A DNA stretch of 33,389 bases from Priapulus caudatus (Eukaryota; Priapulida; Priapulimorpha; Priapulimorphida; Priapulidae): positions 6,473 through 39,861 of the forward strand of contig NW_014577584.1 in the NCBI RefSeq assembly GCF_000485595.1, written 5' to 3'. The number at the start of each line of letters is the position of its first letter. The stretch's first letter is position 1. Below are positions 9,306 through 20,632 of this stretch, piece by piece. The notes under the pieces are model-generated. The model was not told the origin of the DNA. It did not search any database and saw only the letters and a list, made by a program, of their open reading frames with translations. The position numbers were made by a program, and so were the translations under genes.

Positions 9306-10536
9306 GGCGAATAAACGCACGTACCCTGATTTGTAAAGAATGTGCTTGCTATCGTCGTTCTTTTATATCAGGGTTAATGTAGCTTGTCATGTTATAGCCT
9401 AATCTATTGGTTTATTATGAGCATCGTTTTTCAATCGAGAAATCCTGAAATTGCCGAATGCTTGATTATTGCTTAAAAACGCGAAGGTCACGAAAGGTGA
9501 CGCGTTAAAAAGTCTTTATTTACGGTGAACATTCATCAACTGGACAGATATATTTGTCGTGGAATTCATGCCTGGCTTTATCGCCTGTGGGGACATAATA
9601 ATTAATATCTTGTTATTAGTCAAAAGTGTTATGCATTGCGCGTAGGAAGAAGGGGTAGAAAAATAATTATGCAACCGCTTCACCTAGAATTCATGGTAAT
9701 TACTATGAATTAATTAAACGTCACATCGCTGCTCTATTTATGCACACAGCATGTAAAATCCCATGCCTCTTCCACATGAGGTTTGGCTTACCATAGCATA
9801 CGCCTTCACATAAACTGAAAATAGACATCGCCAGAGTACCTACACTGACAACAGCTATACGTGTAACCTTGAGATGTGTCGCCTTCACCCGTACGACAGG
9901 TTCCTATAGAATTCATAACCGACATAGCCTTGCCATTCTACATCTCTCTGTATAAAACTGGCGAGCGTGCATCAATCATCTCAGAGGTAAGGAAATTAGC
10001 GGTCCGGTCCCGATTCCCATTAATGGCGTGTGCATGGCATTTTACTCATAAAGCATACGAAACTGTATTGAACATGCTGAATCTTTAGCATATACATTCA
10101 CCTTCACCCTTCAACTCACCATGTAATATACTTGCATGACTCATAGCCTTCCATCAAATTTGATATTTTATTATACAATTACTTCTTGAACATCGATATA
10201 TAGAATATATACAGTATTCCAAATTTTACCGTGGACGACATCACAGCAAATCATTCGTCTATATATTAACCGTCTCGTGTCATCTCAACTTTTATCACGT
10301 ACGTTAAATACACATTATGAAGTAGAAGTTTATTTTACATTACTAGTATTTGATGGTGTTATCTTATCTACTCTAATCATATTTTCATATTCTATCATAT
10401 CGTATCGTATCTAATCTCTTTGAACTTATCGTTAAACCGGATTAAATCTTACTTCATTCCTATACTTAGTATCTCTTTTTATCTTATACTGTATTCATAT
10501 CAGGAGTGTATAATGTCGATATCTATATTATACACT

Positions 10537-10546
10537 NNNNNNNNNN
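10537..10546. other. Assembly gap (10 N)
   Basis: Ten undetermined bases join the end of segment A2 to the start of segment C1. In copy A1 the sequence continues from this point into exon 1 of the LLTP gene, so the join across the gap is not supported by the other copy. Confidence 0.99.
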
Positions 10547-11141
10547 AAAAAGAAAATCATAGTTTCTATTTTTACTCCAATCGTCCGCGTTCTCCCAACT
10601 TTTACAAGGCCTCAGATCATAGAAATAAGATCTATATATTTTTCTAATATCTATATATTTCTACGCTTTTAATTAATATAGACGAGCAGATTTGGACTTT
10701 TCAGTCAAACAAATTGCAAAAGTTTGTTTTATTGTTGATTCTTGTTTATTAGGTATTTCTTTGATGAACATATCCAAAATGGACACAAGTTTCAACCCAT
10801 AAGTTACCTAATTTGCATATATTGAAAAATGGCCGTTATTTTCAGATTTGGTGGTCAATTATCTCTCAAACATTCATTTTCAGCCCAATAAGCGCTATTA
10901 TAGGTGAATAGAAACATGCCAATGAATTTAAAATACAATATTTAAAAAGCCCAAATAACCTCTCTGAACAGCTAGGTTTAATATGTCAAAAGTATGTCAG
11001 ATGACACATTTTTTAAACCAAAACAAGGAAAATGACAAGCATTTAATTAAGTATGAAACCCACGTTCAATTGCAAATAATTATATAAGCACACACTAGAT
11101 ATATTACATTAATCTTTTGGATACATACTGTGCATTAGTAC

Positions 11142-13643
11142 TCAAACATATCCAAATGGTATGTTTGTACAAAGTCCGTCTTGACACTTTCCACAGACTT
11201 CATTGCAGAACATCCCGTTCTTCTTGCACGAAACATATCATTGTATCACAATACTCCTTATATTTGCCAACGTATTATCTTCAATAGCGCATCAGGAGCT
11301 GGCTTGTGTCTATTCTCTCGGCATCAAAACTTTCACATTGGATATTCCAACCCCAATCTTCCGGTTTTATTGTTACGTTTCCTATCCATATTTGAGTCTG
11401 TAGGAAAAACTCTATAAGAATGGTACTTGGAAGCATCTTCTGCGGTGCAACCTTTTGATGTCGACACTCTTGAGGCTCTTCACAAACTGTCACCAAACAT
11501 CTTTCTACGTAGGACTATTCAAAGTGGTACCTTGTCTACCATACACACATACCAATGCTTTGGCCCCAGCATCTCTGATTTCATCATGGCTAGATAAACT
11601 TGACATGAAGCATTCACCTATCTGCATTAGTTCGTCCGATTTCTTAGCACGCAACCTTTGCCGATCCCATGGAGTCCAGATGTGGTATCGCACCTACATA
11701 GAGCATGCAGAAATGGTAGGTATGTGCATAGCCGGCTTCCTAAAATTGCACATGTCGTCTGGATGTTCCACAGTGGTCTCTTAATTGCACTCTTCTCTGA
11801 CTTCATGAACAAGCTGGTACCGGTTTATGGTGGTGGCACAAGAGCACAAGGATGTCAGTATCCTCTGCAATGACAAATGTCGTCTTGTACACGGCCAGTT
11901 TCACGGCTGTCTAGACAAGCAACAGATCGGCGTCGTCTTCTGCATAAATGGTTTCGATGTCCTGTTTCCTCATCTTATCAGAAAGCATGTTGATGAACTC
12001 TTGTTTGTTTGATTGATCAGGAATATCTTCTTGTCTATCTTCAATGGTAAGTCAAGCGCTAGTTTTACTTTTGCTGACGATTGACCCGCTGCACATCGTT
12101 GGTGTGTCACTGTCTTGATTGTTTCCTGTGAGTAGCCATTATACACAACTATTGGGTGGGCATACTTTTGCACCACACGTATACATATGTGTTGATTATT
12201 TGTCTATACATATCGCCCTTTGACCATGGCAAACGCTGTAGAAGAGAACCACCATCTAGAACATTGCATTCTGCTTCTGGAATATTAATGTATTGTGTAT
12301 CTCTGCAGAGTTTAGAAATAGCATCCGCAAGTTTTGGTTTTGTAGGAGTTTAGTAGGCCATGCTTTGTAAAGAGGGATGGTGGATAAAGCGAAGCTCGTA
12401 TCTGAAAACCTTATTTAGATCGATATCAGTGTTATTGCTATGATCAGGAGTCTCTGAAAGAACGGCTGCGGATTGACAACCAATTCCTCTCCATCGGAAA
12501 TCACCTTTGCTTCCATAACTTTGACTTGGTTCTTTTTCTTGAAGACATATTTTGTAACCGCTCGCCTCCATGCTGGTAATGATGGACTTGCCTATATCTC
12601 AGCCATGTGAGGGTTGGACACACTTGAGGCAATGCATGTTGATATGTCATACAAGTAATCGCTCTTTCGAACGGGTCATGGCTTTCAAGGTATTCAAGAA
12701 TGATTGCCGTATCTGCCATATCTTGCTTCATTGCACTACTTGACTGAGTTCACTGGTCGTGTTCTTGTAGCTACTGAGCATTTCCATCTCGGTTGTTATA
12801 TGTGCATAATCAGGCATCGTCAGCAGCCACCTTGTCCGTTGCGTCTCGTCCATCCCTCGTTCATGCGTGATTCCACCCTTGCTCTTTAGAGACTTCATTA
12901 AAACCTGCTCAATTATCAGATCTGTTGCCAAAGCACCCCAGAATCGATCGCTACGTCTGACAAACATATTTCCACCATAAACTCTTGAAAAACTAGGGTT
13001 TCTTTCCTCTAGGTTCAGCATGTCCTGCAGGAACAGATGACGACGACTTAGCATAACTGTTGTGCCCACTTGCTGCGAAGTATGGTAGCATTTTCTTCAG
13101 TGACTTCAGGTGAAGCATGAAGTTGCCAGTGCGTTGGCCTTTAGGTTAGATCTCAGAAGACCAATTGTTCTGTTCAATAACTTCCCTGTTGGTGTTGCAG
13201 ATATGTCAAGCTTCGCTTTCTGGAAAAGCTGATCGAGTGCTTGGATATCATCATCATTTGTTGCAGATACATCGCCGAAAACCTCGTCAAACATCTGCAG
13301 AGCATGGGCCACTACCTGTTCGTTGGCTTCTTCTGTTGATATCTTCTTCAAACGGACTGCGTTAAGAGCGCCATCCACCAAAAAGTGGCCCCTGACTGCT
13401 CTTGCATACGCCTTCCGCTGATCATATGTGTGGACTGGTTACCGCAAAAGGCTAGCTCGAGCAAGGTTGAGAGACACTCGACTTCATGAAATGGCCAATG
13501 CTTCCGAGAAACGAATCAGTGTATGGAAGGCTCCAAATATAAAGGATGACATTGCTCAGCTCTTCTTCTTGGCTGATGATCAGTTTGGCCTTCATCCAGA
13601 GGGCTGGTGCAAACGTTACTATCGGCTGGATGTTGTACTTCAT
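11142..13643 (-). pseudogene. Repetitive PIN-like gene, copy 1 (frame-broken)
   Basis: Read on the minus strand, pieces in shifting frames make one coherent protein. The order is IQPIVTF and MKAKLIISQEEELSNV; FLGSIGHFMKSS; VRGHFLVDGALNAVRLKKIS; YFAASGHNSYAKS-like; LQDMLNLEERNPS; GGITHERGMDETQRTRWLLT; TAIILEYLESHDPFERA; AEDDADLLLV; TFVIAEDTDILVLLC; HALCRCDTTSGLHGIGKG. A Cys-rich tail follows (MFCNEVCGKCQDGLCTN), with a stop at 11142. I recognise this as a repetitive gene family common in cnidarians, molluscs and other marine invertebrates. The paired acidic motifs look like a PIN/FEN1-type nuclease fold (inference). The N-terminal part of the family is missing, and several frameshifts and a TAG after ADLLLV break it. 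Confidence 0.6.
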
Positions 13644-14255
13644 ACTTGATGTTCACAAACGTTAGTGTTAATCTAGCTATTATCATTATTGTCATTGTTA
13701 ATATTATTTTTGTTTTGTTTGGATTATTTCGCCGTGTGACACAATCTGTTTGTGATGGCCAAGAATTTTGATGTCCAAAATCGAATGCTTACATTATCTC
13801 AATATTACAAGTGTGTGTAAGTAACATAACAAAGGTGACTAAGTGAATCGAGCGCTAACTTTGTTTCCCACATATATACCCTACACACGTACGTAATAAT
13901 TACAGCTTTACACAACACTGTAGTAAACAATAACGCAGGTAATATGTTTGTATTCTTCCACAACCAACCGTGGCAGCATTTATTCGTTATTATACATCAG
14001 CTTATACTCCTATACAGAGGCCTGCCCAACTGTGGTGAGATGGCGCTGAGCTGTGTGGTGCTTCGATGACTCTATAGGCGCCTAACTACGTTAGAAAGCT
14101 TATGGCGATTCCCCATCCGACCGTTGTCATTAGCGTCCATTTGTAAGTCTCCCATACTCAACTACCCCTACCCTTAGCAAACCATAGGCCGCCTACAGTC
14201 TTATATACACATACAAGTCTTTAAATACAGAATAATCCGCTTATAACTTATAACG

Positions 14256-14256
<1 letters not shown>

Positions 14257-14304
<48 letters not shown>
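14257..14304. repeat. (AT)n microsatellite, segment C1
   Basis: About 24 TA units. The counterpart in segment C2 is at 21252-21303 and is interrupted by ATTAT. Confidence 0.95.
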
Positions 14305-14308
<4 letters not shown>

Positions 14309-14512
14309 TAAAAAGATACGAACCTTTCACATAATATATGTAAATAAGCATACTTTCATATATAATAGATACGTCTATGTTTAGTTCGCATAGTCATCAT
14401 ATCAATAAACATTTTAAAAACTTGATAAGAATTGTTTTTGTTAATCTCAAAATTTCCAAGTCAATGAAATCGACACGCGCTGAAATTTCTCATGTCACGA
14501 ACGGGCGCCTCC

Positions 14513-14595
14513 TTATTCGTTAACCAGAGAATAATCCACGCAGTTCTTCTTGGCGGCGTTCGTTAGTAGCGGCCCTAACGGTGTGGAACCGTCGC
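14513..14595 (-). CDS. LLTP-like terminal exon, copy 1
   Basis: The exon is 83 nt after TTTTGCAG, encoding DGSTPLGPLLTNAAKKNCVD and YSLVNE, then TAA. Phase 1 matches the exon at 15642-15387. A second copy lies at 21509-21591, with substitutions but no indel. Confidence 0.6.
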
Positions 14596-17112
14596 CTGCA
14601 AAATGATGATGCGAAATTCAGTAAGCGTTTCTGTGAGTTCAATGAAAATGTGAGTGTTGGCAATGCAGGCTATATAACACGGATTAAAATTTAAAATAAG
14701 TAGTATGATTTAATTACTTACGAACACCAATATAATTATGAAACTTTACTGATTTTTACTTGATGCGAGTTATTCTCAGTCAATGCAGCACACGCGCTTT
14801 CTTTAATCAGCGTAACAAACGGCCAACACTAGTAGTTACGGTTGTCTCTAAATAGTCAAAATGCACGGACCCTCACGTGGATTCATGTGTATTGCGAGCG
14901 CATTGGTGCAGGAGCTATAACATTGTACTAACTAGCTCTCCAGTTTATGGCAGTCTTACTGATTAGAATTTGAAGATAGCGATGTCGGACCACAATATCG
15001 TGGATGTTTATCTGACGCGCTTAACACCGCTGGCAACACTTACATCGCCGACTGAGCCAGGAGCGACGGTAACCGCTAGTTATTTTCCACTTCAATGATG
15101 ACGGACGCCACGTGTATCGCTTGCCCCACGTCCACTTGATCTTGGGCTGTAAAAGCAATAGTCGCTGTCAATTCTATAACCGGCACGTTTATACGCGTAA
15201 TCTGATATAAGGCTAGTAAGTTTTAGTTGGCAAATGGAATGACGCGACTTCCGGTATGCACGTATTGATTGATGCCGACGAGGTTTGCAGATCGTTTTTG
15301 ATAAAATTGGCAAAAACTACTGTAACATGGACGTATGTTATAGTCTTTTAAAGCATTGGTTATAGTAATGGAAGCCACAGGACTACCTACAATGTGACAC
15401 GAGCAAACGTTGTTTTTGGAGAGGTATTCGTTAGCGTATATATACTCCTGCGAGGGAAAAAATTGTGTACGTACAGGCCAGAATTGAACCTTGACCTTTG
15501 AGCGGAACTGGTACCACGCCTCAATACTGATGCTCATGGGATCGTAGCCATAGTAACCAGCGATGCATGGAACGCTCTCAGTGACCGTCTCTACGTAGAA
15601 GTTTAGGTTGATTCCAATTGTGAGCCCACCACGGACAAGTTTCTGCAAAGAAGATTAATAAAGAAGCGTTACACTAACGAATGCTATCGTAGTATTTATA
15701 TATCAACAACAATAATAAAATCGTAGGATAAATCACTATTACTCGTAATATATACGTACAGCGAGAGACGCCTGGGCGGAGGCGCCAACCCTCAGAATCG
15801 CCTTCGGCTGCACCTTGGTGATGACCGTATTGCTAGACGACGTGCAGATGAAGTTCATCTCAAATCGCGGACGGATCTGCGCGCCGACGTCGATGCTTGC
15901 CACCCAGATGTTGATCTTGTAGATCGGGATGTAGAAGTTGTGCTCGTAGGCCCACGTGCGGGTCGTGCACGACGTGCTCTTGCTGTCGAGCAGCGACTTG
16001 CCGGCGATGACCATGTAGTTGCGCTGTGTGATCGAGCCGGACGAGCTCTTGATGCGGTAGCTGAGTATCGTGCCGACGTCGAACGTCTTGCTGAACAGCT
16101 GCGCTCTGCCGACGAGCTTCGTGAACAGCTTGTAGCGACCGTTTGACGAGTGTCGGCCGGCGAACATACCGCCGTACATCTTCGCGTTTGCCTTCGACAC
16201 GCCGATGTACTTGTAGGCGAGGCAGTGCCGGCGGCGGTTGTGCGACGACTTGTCGCTGTTGAACTGCGAGCTCGACTGGATGATGTTGTAGTAGGTCGAG
16301 TGGCCCCAGTCGCTGCAGGACGAGTGAGTCCAGGCGCGCTTTCGACGACGGTGACCGCCGTCGTCGGCCATCGTCGTGTTGCTTTCAGACTCGTCTTCGT
16401 CGTCGTCGAGCTCATAGGTCTCCTCGACAAGGAAGAACTTCTGGAATTCCTGTCGAATGAAAGATTGGGGGCGTTTAATTACATGAGAGAGTACGTCGGC
16501 GACGGGCGATGCCTTGATGTAGTAGGGTTGGACGGTCGTAGGCGGGCAAAACATGGTTGTTTGCCTTCAAAACTGCACGGGCTTGCGTACTTCGCGCAGA
16601 GATGAAGTATTTCCTAGGCTGCCACCATGCCGCGCGTGAATCCTATTGAGCTTCCACGAAATTCGTTGAAATTACATCGTTTTGATTTGAATTTACAGTC
16701 GCATTGAATAAATTCACTGGAATTTTACTATGATTAAATGATCACGACATTTCTCAAGCTTTCGGTATTAGATATCACACACATCTCGAGTAGCGGGCCG
16801 CGACGTACCTCTACGACAGCCTTGGCCTCATCGTTCTGCTTCATGCTCATGTAACGATACATTTCGTCGGTGATGCAGGGCGTGAGTGCCTGTGCGCGTG
16901 GCGTGGCGCGCGCGCGCGCGCGCGTGTGGTGTGTGTGTGTGTGGTGTGTGTGTGTGTGCTGTGTGAGTGAGTGCGTGAGTATGTGCGCTTGCGTGCGTGC
17001 GCTTGTGTGTGCGCGATTGTATGTAGCATTAAATAAAATGTTATGGCTTACCTTATGATGTCTGTCGCAGAGGAAGGTATCTGTAGCTCGGCACCGTGGT
17101 AGTGAGCGTGTA
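14513..17112 (-). CDS. Large lipid transfer protein-like C-terminal block (4-5 exons)
   Basis: Minus-strand exons 16889-16809, 16449-15760, 15642-15387 and 14595-14513 join with matching phases and end in TAA at 14513. A further exon at 17112-17052 is possible. The block runs DEAKAVVE, EFQKFFLVEETYELDDDEDE, a strong basic site RRRKR before AWTHSSC, and then a long beta-rich, Cys-containing region. This includes KLVRGGLTIGINLNFYVETV, AWYQFRSKVKV and a terminal KKNCVDYSLVNE. The layout (acidic linker, furin-like site, beta-sheet region with a conserved RGG) resembles the C-terminal half of uncharacterised vitellogenin-like proteins of marine invertebrates. The block has no N-terminal exons on its own 5' side, where C2 and the glutamate receptor gene lie, so it is probably the displaced 3' end of the same LLTP gene or of a tandem paralogue. 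Confidence 0.6.
15387..15642 (-). CDS. LLTP-like exon
   Basis: The exon is 256 nt, phase 0 to phase 1, from TTTGCAG|AAA to TTGTAG|GTAGTC. It encodes KLVRGGLTIGINLNFYVETV, VPCIAGYYGYDPMSISIEAW and a Cys pair VCSC near its end. The phase-1 donor fits the terminal exon acceptor exactly. Confidence 0.62.
15760..16449 (-). CDS. LLTP-like exon with furin-type site
   Basis: The exon is 690 nt (230 codons), phase 0 to phase 0, from TTCGACAG|GAA to GCT|GTACGT. It has an acidic run, then MADDGGHRRRKRAWTHSSC with a classical R-x-x-R cleavage motif. A beta-rich region with scattered cysteines follows (KYIGVSKANAKMYGGMFAG, YMVIAGKSLLDSKSTSCTTR, RVGASAQASLA). The longer open frame continues into the intron to 16554 but crosses this acceptor. 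The GC-rich third positions and clear borders support a true exon. Confidence 0.68.
16809..16889 (-). CDS. LLTP-like exon
   Basis: The exon is 81 nt (27 codons), phase 0 to phase 0, from GCACAG|GCA to GAG|GTACGT. It encodes ALTPCITDEMYRYMSMKQND and EAKAVVE. It joins directly to EFQKFF of the next exon. Confidence 0.55.
16907..16960. repeat. (CG)n(GT)n microsatellite
   Basis: GCGCGCGCGCGC passes into GTGTGTGT blocks. It lies in the intron just 5' of the LLTP-like exon at 16889-16809. The region 17160-17538 between the LLTP-like block and segment C2 shows no gene. Confidence 0.9.
17052..17112 (-). CDS. Possible LLTP exon or 5' exon (ambiguous)
   Basis: The stretch between CATAGCAG|TAC and CATAAG|GTAAGC is open in two frames. 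The frame reading HYHGAELQIPSSATDIIR looks more protein-like but ends in phase 2, which clashes with the phase-0 exon at 16889. The frame ending TFLCDRHHK fits the phase. A TATATAAGG at 17145-17137 upstream would also allow this to be an untranslated first exon. The three readings cannot be separated by eye. Confidence 0.3.
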
Positions 17113-18119
17113 CTGCTATGCAGCTTGACGCGCGTACCTTATATATCATCACCCTCCCTATAAAATCAATGTTACACGATTTTACACGCGAGATCGGTAC
17201 TGGAAAACAAAAAACAGGTGGCGTTTACAGATAGAGCCATTCCAATCTGCTTGACATCACGCTCGCGTGCTTTTTTCGCGATAGATCAAAATAGTAAATG
17301 TAAGTTGCCACGTGGCAAGGCGGAACTAAAAATGTGTAATACACCTGTATATATTTACAGAATTACACATTTACATATTTACATATTACCCTAGGTGCTC
17401 GACGCTAATTATGTTAGATATTGGATCAAGCGGCCTAAGCTGCCACTACGCACTACAAGGTGTGGGTCCATCGAAACTCTCTCTGTCACGCTTCGCTGCG
17501 GCAGGCAAAAATTTACGTCATACTAGCAGATTAGGGAAGATCATAGTTTCTATTTTTACTCCAATCGTCCGCTTCTCCCAACTTTTACAAGGCCTAGATC
17601 ATAGAAATAAGATCTATATATTTTTCTAATATCTATATATTTCTACGCTTTAGATTAATATTAGACGAGCAGATTTGGACTTTTCAGTCAAACAAATTGC
17701 AAAAGTTTGTTTTATTGTTGATTCTTGTTTATTAGGTATTTCTTGACTGACATATCCAAAATGGACACAAGTTTCAACCCATAAGTTACCTAATTTGCAT
17801 ATTTAAAATGGCCGTTATTTTCAGATTTGGTGGTCAATTATCTCTCAAACTATTCATTTTCAGCCCAATAACGCTATTATAGGTGAATAGAAACCATGGC
17901 CAATGAATTAAAATACATATTTAAAAGCCCAAATAACCTCTCTGAACAGCTAGGTTTAATATGTCAAAAGTATGTCAGATGACACATTTTTTAAACCAAA
18001 ACAAGGAAAATGACAAGCATTTAATTAAGTATGAAACCCACGTCTCAATTGCAAATAATTATATAAGCACACACTGATATATTACATTAATCTTTTGGAT
18101 ACATACTGTGCATTAGTAC

Positions 18120-20632
18120 TCAAACATATCCAAATGGTATGTTTGTACAAAGTCCGTCTTGACACTTTCCACAGACTTCATTGCAGAACATCCCGTTCTT
18201 CTTGCCACGAAACATATCATTGTATTCACAATACTCCTTATATTTGCAACGTATTATCTTCAATAGCGCATCAGGAGCTGGCTTGTGTGTCTATTCTCTC
18301 GGCATCAAAACTTTCACATTGCGATATTCCAACCCATATCTTCCGGTTTTATTGTTACGTTTCCTATCCATATTGAGTCTGTAGGAAAAACTCTATAAGA
18401 ATGGTACTTGGAAGCATCTTCTGTCGGTGCAACCTTTTGATGTCGACACTCTTGAGGCTCTTCACAAACTTGTCACCAAACATCTTCTACGTAGGACTAT
18501 TCAAAGTGGTACCTTGTCTACCATACACACATACCAATTTCTTTGCCCAGCATCTCTGATTTCATCATGGCTAGATAAACTTGACATGAAGCATTCACCA
18601 TCTGCATTAGTTCGTCGATTTCTTAGCACGCAACCTTTGCCGATCCCATGGAGTCCAGATGTGGTATCGCACCTACATAGAGCATGCAGAAATGGTAGGT
18701 ATGTGCATAGCGGCTTCCTAAAATTGCACATGTCGTCTGGATGTTCCACAGTGGTCTCTTAATTGCACTCTTCTCTGACTTCATGAACAAGCTGGGTACC
18801 TGGTTTATGGTGGTGGCCACAAGAGCACAAGGATGTCAGTATCCCTGGCAATGACAAATGTCGTCTTGTACACGGCCATGTTCACGCCTGTCTAGACAAG
18901 CAACAGATCGGCGTCGTCTTCTGCATAAATGGTTTCGATGTCCTGTTTCCTCATCTTATCAGAAAGCATGTTGATGAACTCTTGTTTGTTTGATTGCATC
19001 AGGATAATCTTCTTGGTCTATCTTTCAATGGTAAGTCAAGCGGCTAGTTTTACTTTTGCTGACGATTGACCGCGTGCACATCGTTGGTGTGTCACTGTCT
19101 TGATTGTTTCCTGTGAGTAGCCATTATACACAACTATTGGGTGGCATACTTTTGCACCACACGTATACATATGTGTTGATATTTGTCTATTACATATCGC
19201 CCTTTGACCATGGCAAACGCTGTAGAAGAGAACCACCATCTAGAAGCATTGCATTCTGCTTCTGGAATATTAATGTATTGTGTATCTCTGCAGAGTTTAG
19301 AAATAGCATCCGCAAGTTTGGTTTTGTGGAGCGTTTAGTAGGCCATGCTTTGTAAAGAGGGATGGTGGATAAAGCGACAGCTCGTATCTGAAAACCTTAT
19401 TTAGATCGATATCAGTGTTATTTGCTTATGATCAGGAGTCTCTGAAAGAACGGCTGCGGATGACAACCAATTCCTCTCCATCGGAAATCACCTTTGCTCC
19501 ATAACTTTGACTTGGTTCTTTTTCTTGAAGACATATTGTAACCTGCTCGCCTTCCATGCTGGTAATGATGGACTTGCCTATATCTTCAGCCATGTGAGGG
19601 TTGGACACACTTGAGGCAATGCATGTTGATATGTCATACAAGTAATCGCTCTTTCGAACGGGTCATGGCTTTCAAGGTATTCAAGAATGATTGCCGTATC
19701 TGCCATATCTTGCTTCATTGCACTTTGGACTGAGTTCACTGGTCGTGTCTTGTAGCTACTGAGCATTTCCATCTCGGTTGTTATATGTGCATAATCAGGC
19801 ATCGTCAGCAGCCACCTTGTCCGTTGCGTCTCGTCCATCCCTCGTTCATGCGTGATTCCACCCTTGCTCTTTAGAGACTTCATTAAAACCTGCTCAATTA
19901 TCAGATCTGTTGCCAAAGCCCCCAGAATCGATCGCTACGTCGACAAACATATTTCCACCATAAACTCTTGAAAACACTAGGGTTTCTTTCCTCTAGGTTC
20001 AGCATGTCCTGCAGGAACAGATGGACGGACTTAGCATAACTGTTGTGCCCACTTGCTGCGAAGTATGGTAGCATTTTCTTCAGTGACTTCAGGTGAAGCA
20101 TGAAGTTCCAGTGCGTTGAGCCTTTAGGTTAGATCTCAGAAGACCAATTGTTCTGTTCAATAACTTCCCTGTTGGTGTTGCAGATATGTCAAGCTTCGCT
20201 TTCTGGAAAAGCTGATCGAGTGCTTGGATATCATCACATTTGTTGCAGATACATCGCCGAAAACCTCGTCAAACATCTGCAGAGCATGGGCCACTACCTG
20301 TTCGTTGGCTTCTTCTGTTGATATCTTCTTCAAACGGACTGCGTTAAGAGCGCCATCCACCAAAAAGTGGCCCCTGACTGCTCTTGCATACGCCTTCCCG
20401 CTGATCATATGTGTGACTGTGTTACCGCGCAAAGGCTAGCTCGAGCAAGGTTGAGAGACACTCGACTTCATGAAATGGCCAATGCTTCCGAGAAACGAAT
20501 CTACTGTGATTATGGAGGCTCACATATAAGCATGACATTGCTCAGCTCTTCTTCTTGGCTGATGATCAGTTTAGCCTTCATCATCAGAGGGGCCTGGTCA
20601 AACGTTACTATCGGCTGGATGTTGTACTTCAT
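18120..20632 (-). pseudogene. Repetitive PIN-like gene, copy 2 (frame-broken)
   Basis: Same gene as at 11142-13643, with a different set of small indels. Here NTVTHMISGKAYARAVRGHF reads straight into LVDGALNAVRLKKIS, and MATDLIIEQVLMKSLKSKGG continues through THERGMDETQRTRWLL to YQHALPQVCPTL. HALCRCDTTSGLHGIGKG is kept. Frames are broken near the acidic motifs. Neither copy alone has an uninterrupted frame. The function is unknown; a nuclease-like role is inferred only from the acidic motifs. Confidence 0.6.

Larger units (their letters stand above)
8324..10536. repeat. Segment A, copy 2 (ends at the gap)
   Basis: A near-copy of 4447-5965. It begins in the middle of LLTP exon 2, after a C-run that joins it to unrelated GGGTCC repeats, and ends at the N gap at 10537. 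The exon-2 fragment (8324-8382) carries indels that break the frame. A TIR element is inserted at 8391-9077. It is probably the other haplotype of the same locus. Confidence 0.78.
10556..14681. repeat. Segment C, copy 1
   Basis: About 4.1 kb matching 17539-21678 along its whole length, with scattered one-base indels. It contains the LLTP terminal exon, an (AT)n run at 14257-14304, and a decayed mobile-type gene. The flanks differ at both ends (the N gap on one side, intron sequence leading to 15387 on the other). Confidence 0.85.

Noticed and set aside
16450-16554. Extension of the large LLTP-like exon to an ATG at 16554 (MFCPPTTVQPYY)
   Set aside because: A strong acceptor TTCGACAG|GAA at 16449 joins in phase to the exon ending at 16809, and the extension has no signal peptide.
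15940-16605. Plus-strand frames opposite the LLTP-like exon (68 and 151 codons) and the 191-codon alternative minus frame
   Set aside because: They are shadows of the GC-rich exon 15760-16449. The chosen frame has splice sites in phase and a family-like protein, while the others are low-complexity Arg/Ser/Thr or Val/Ala.
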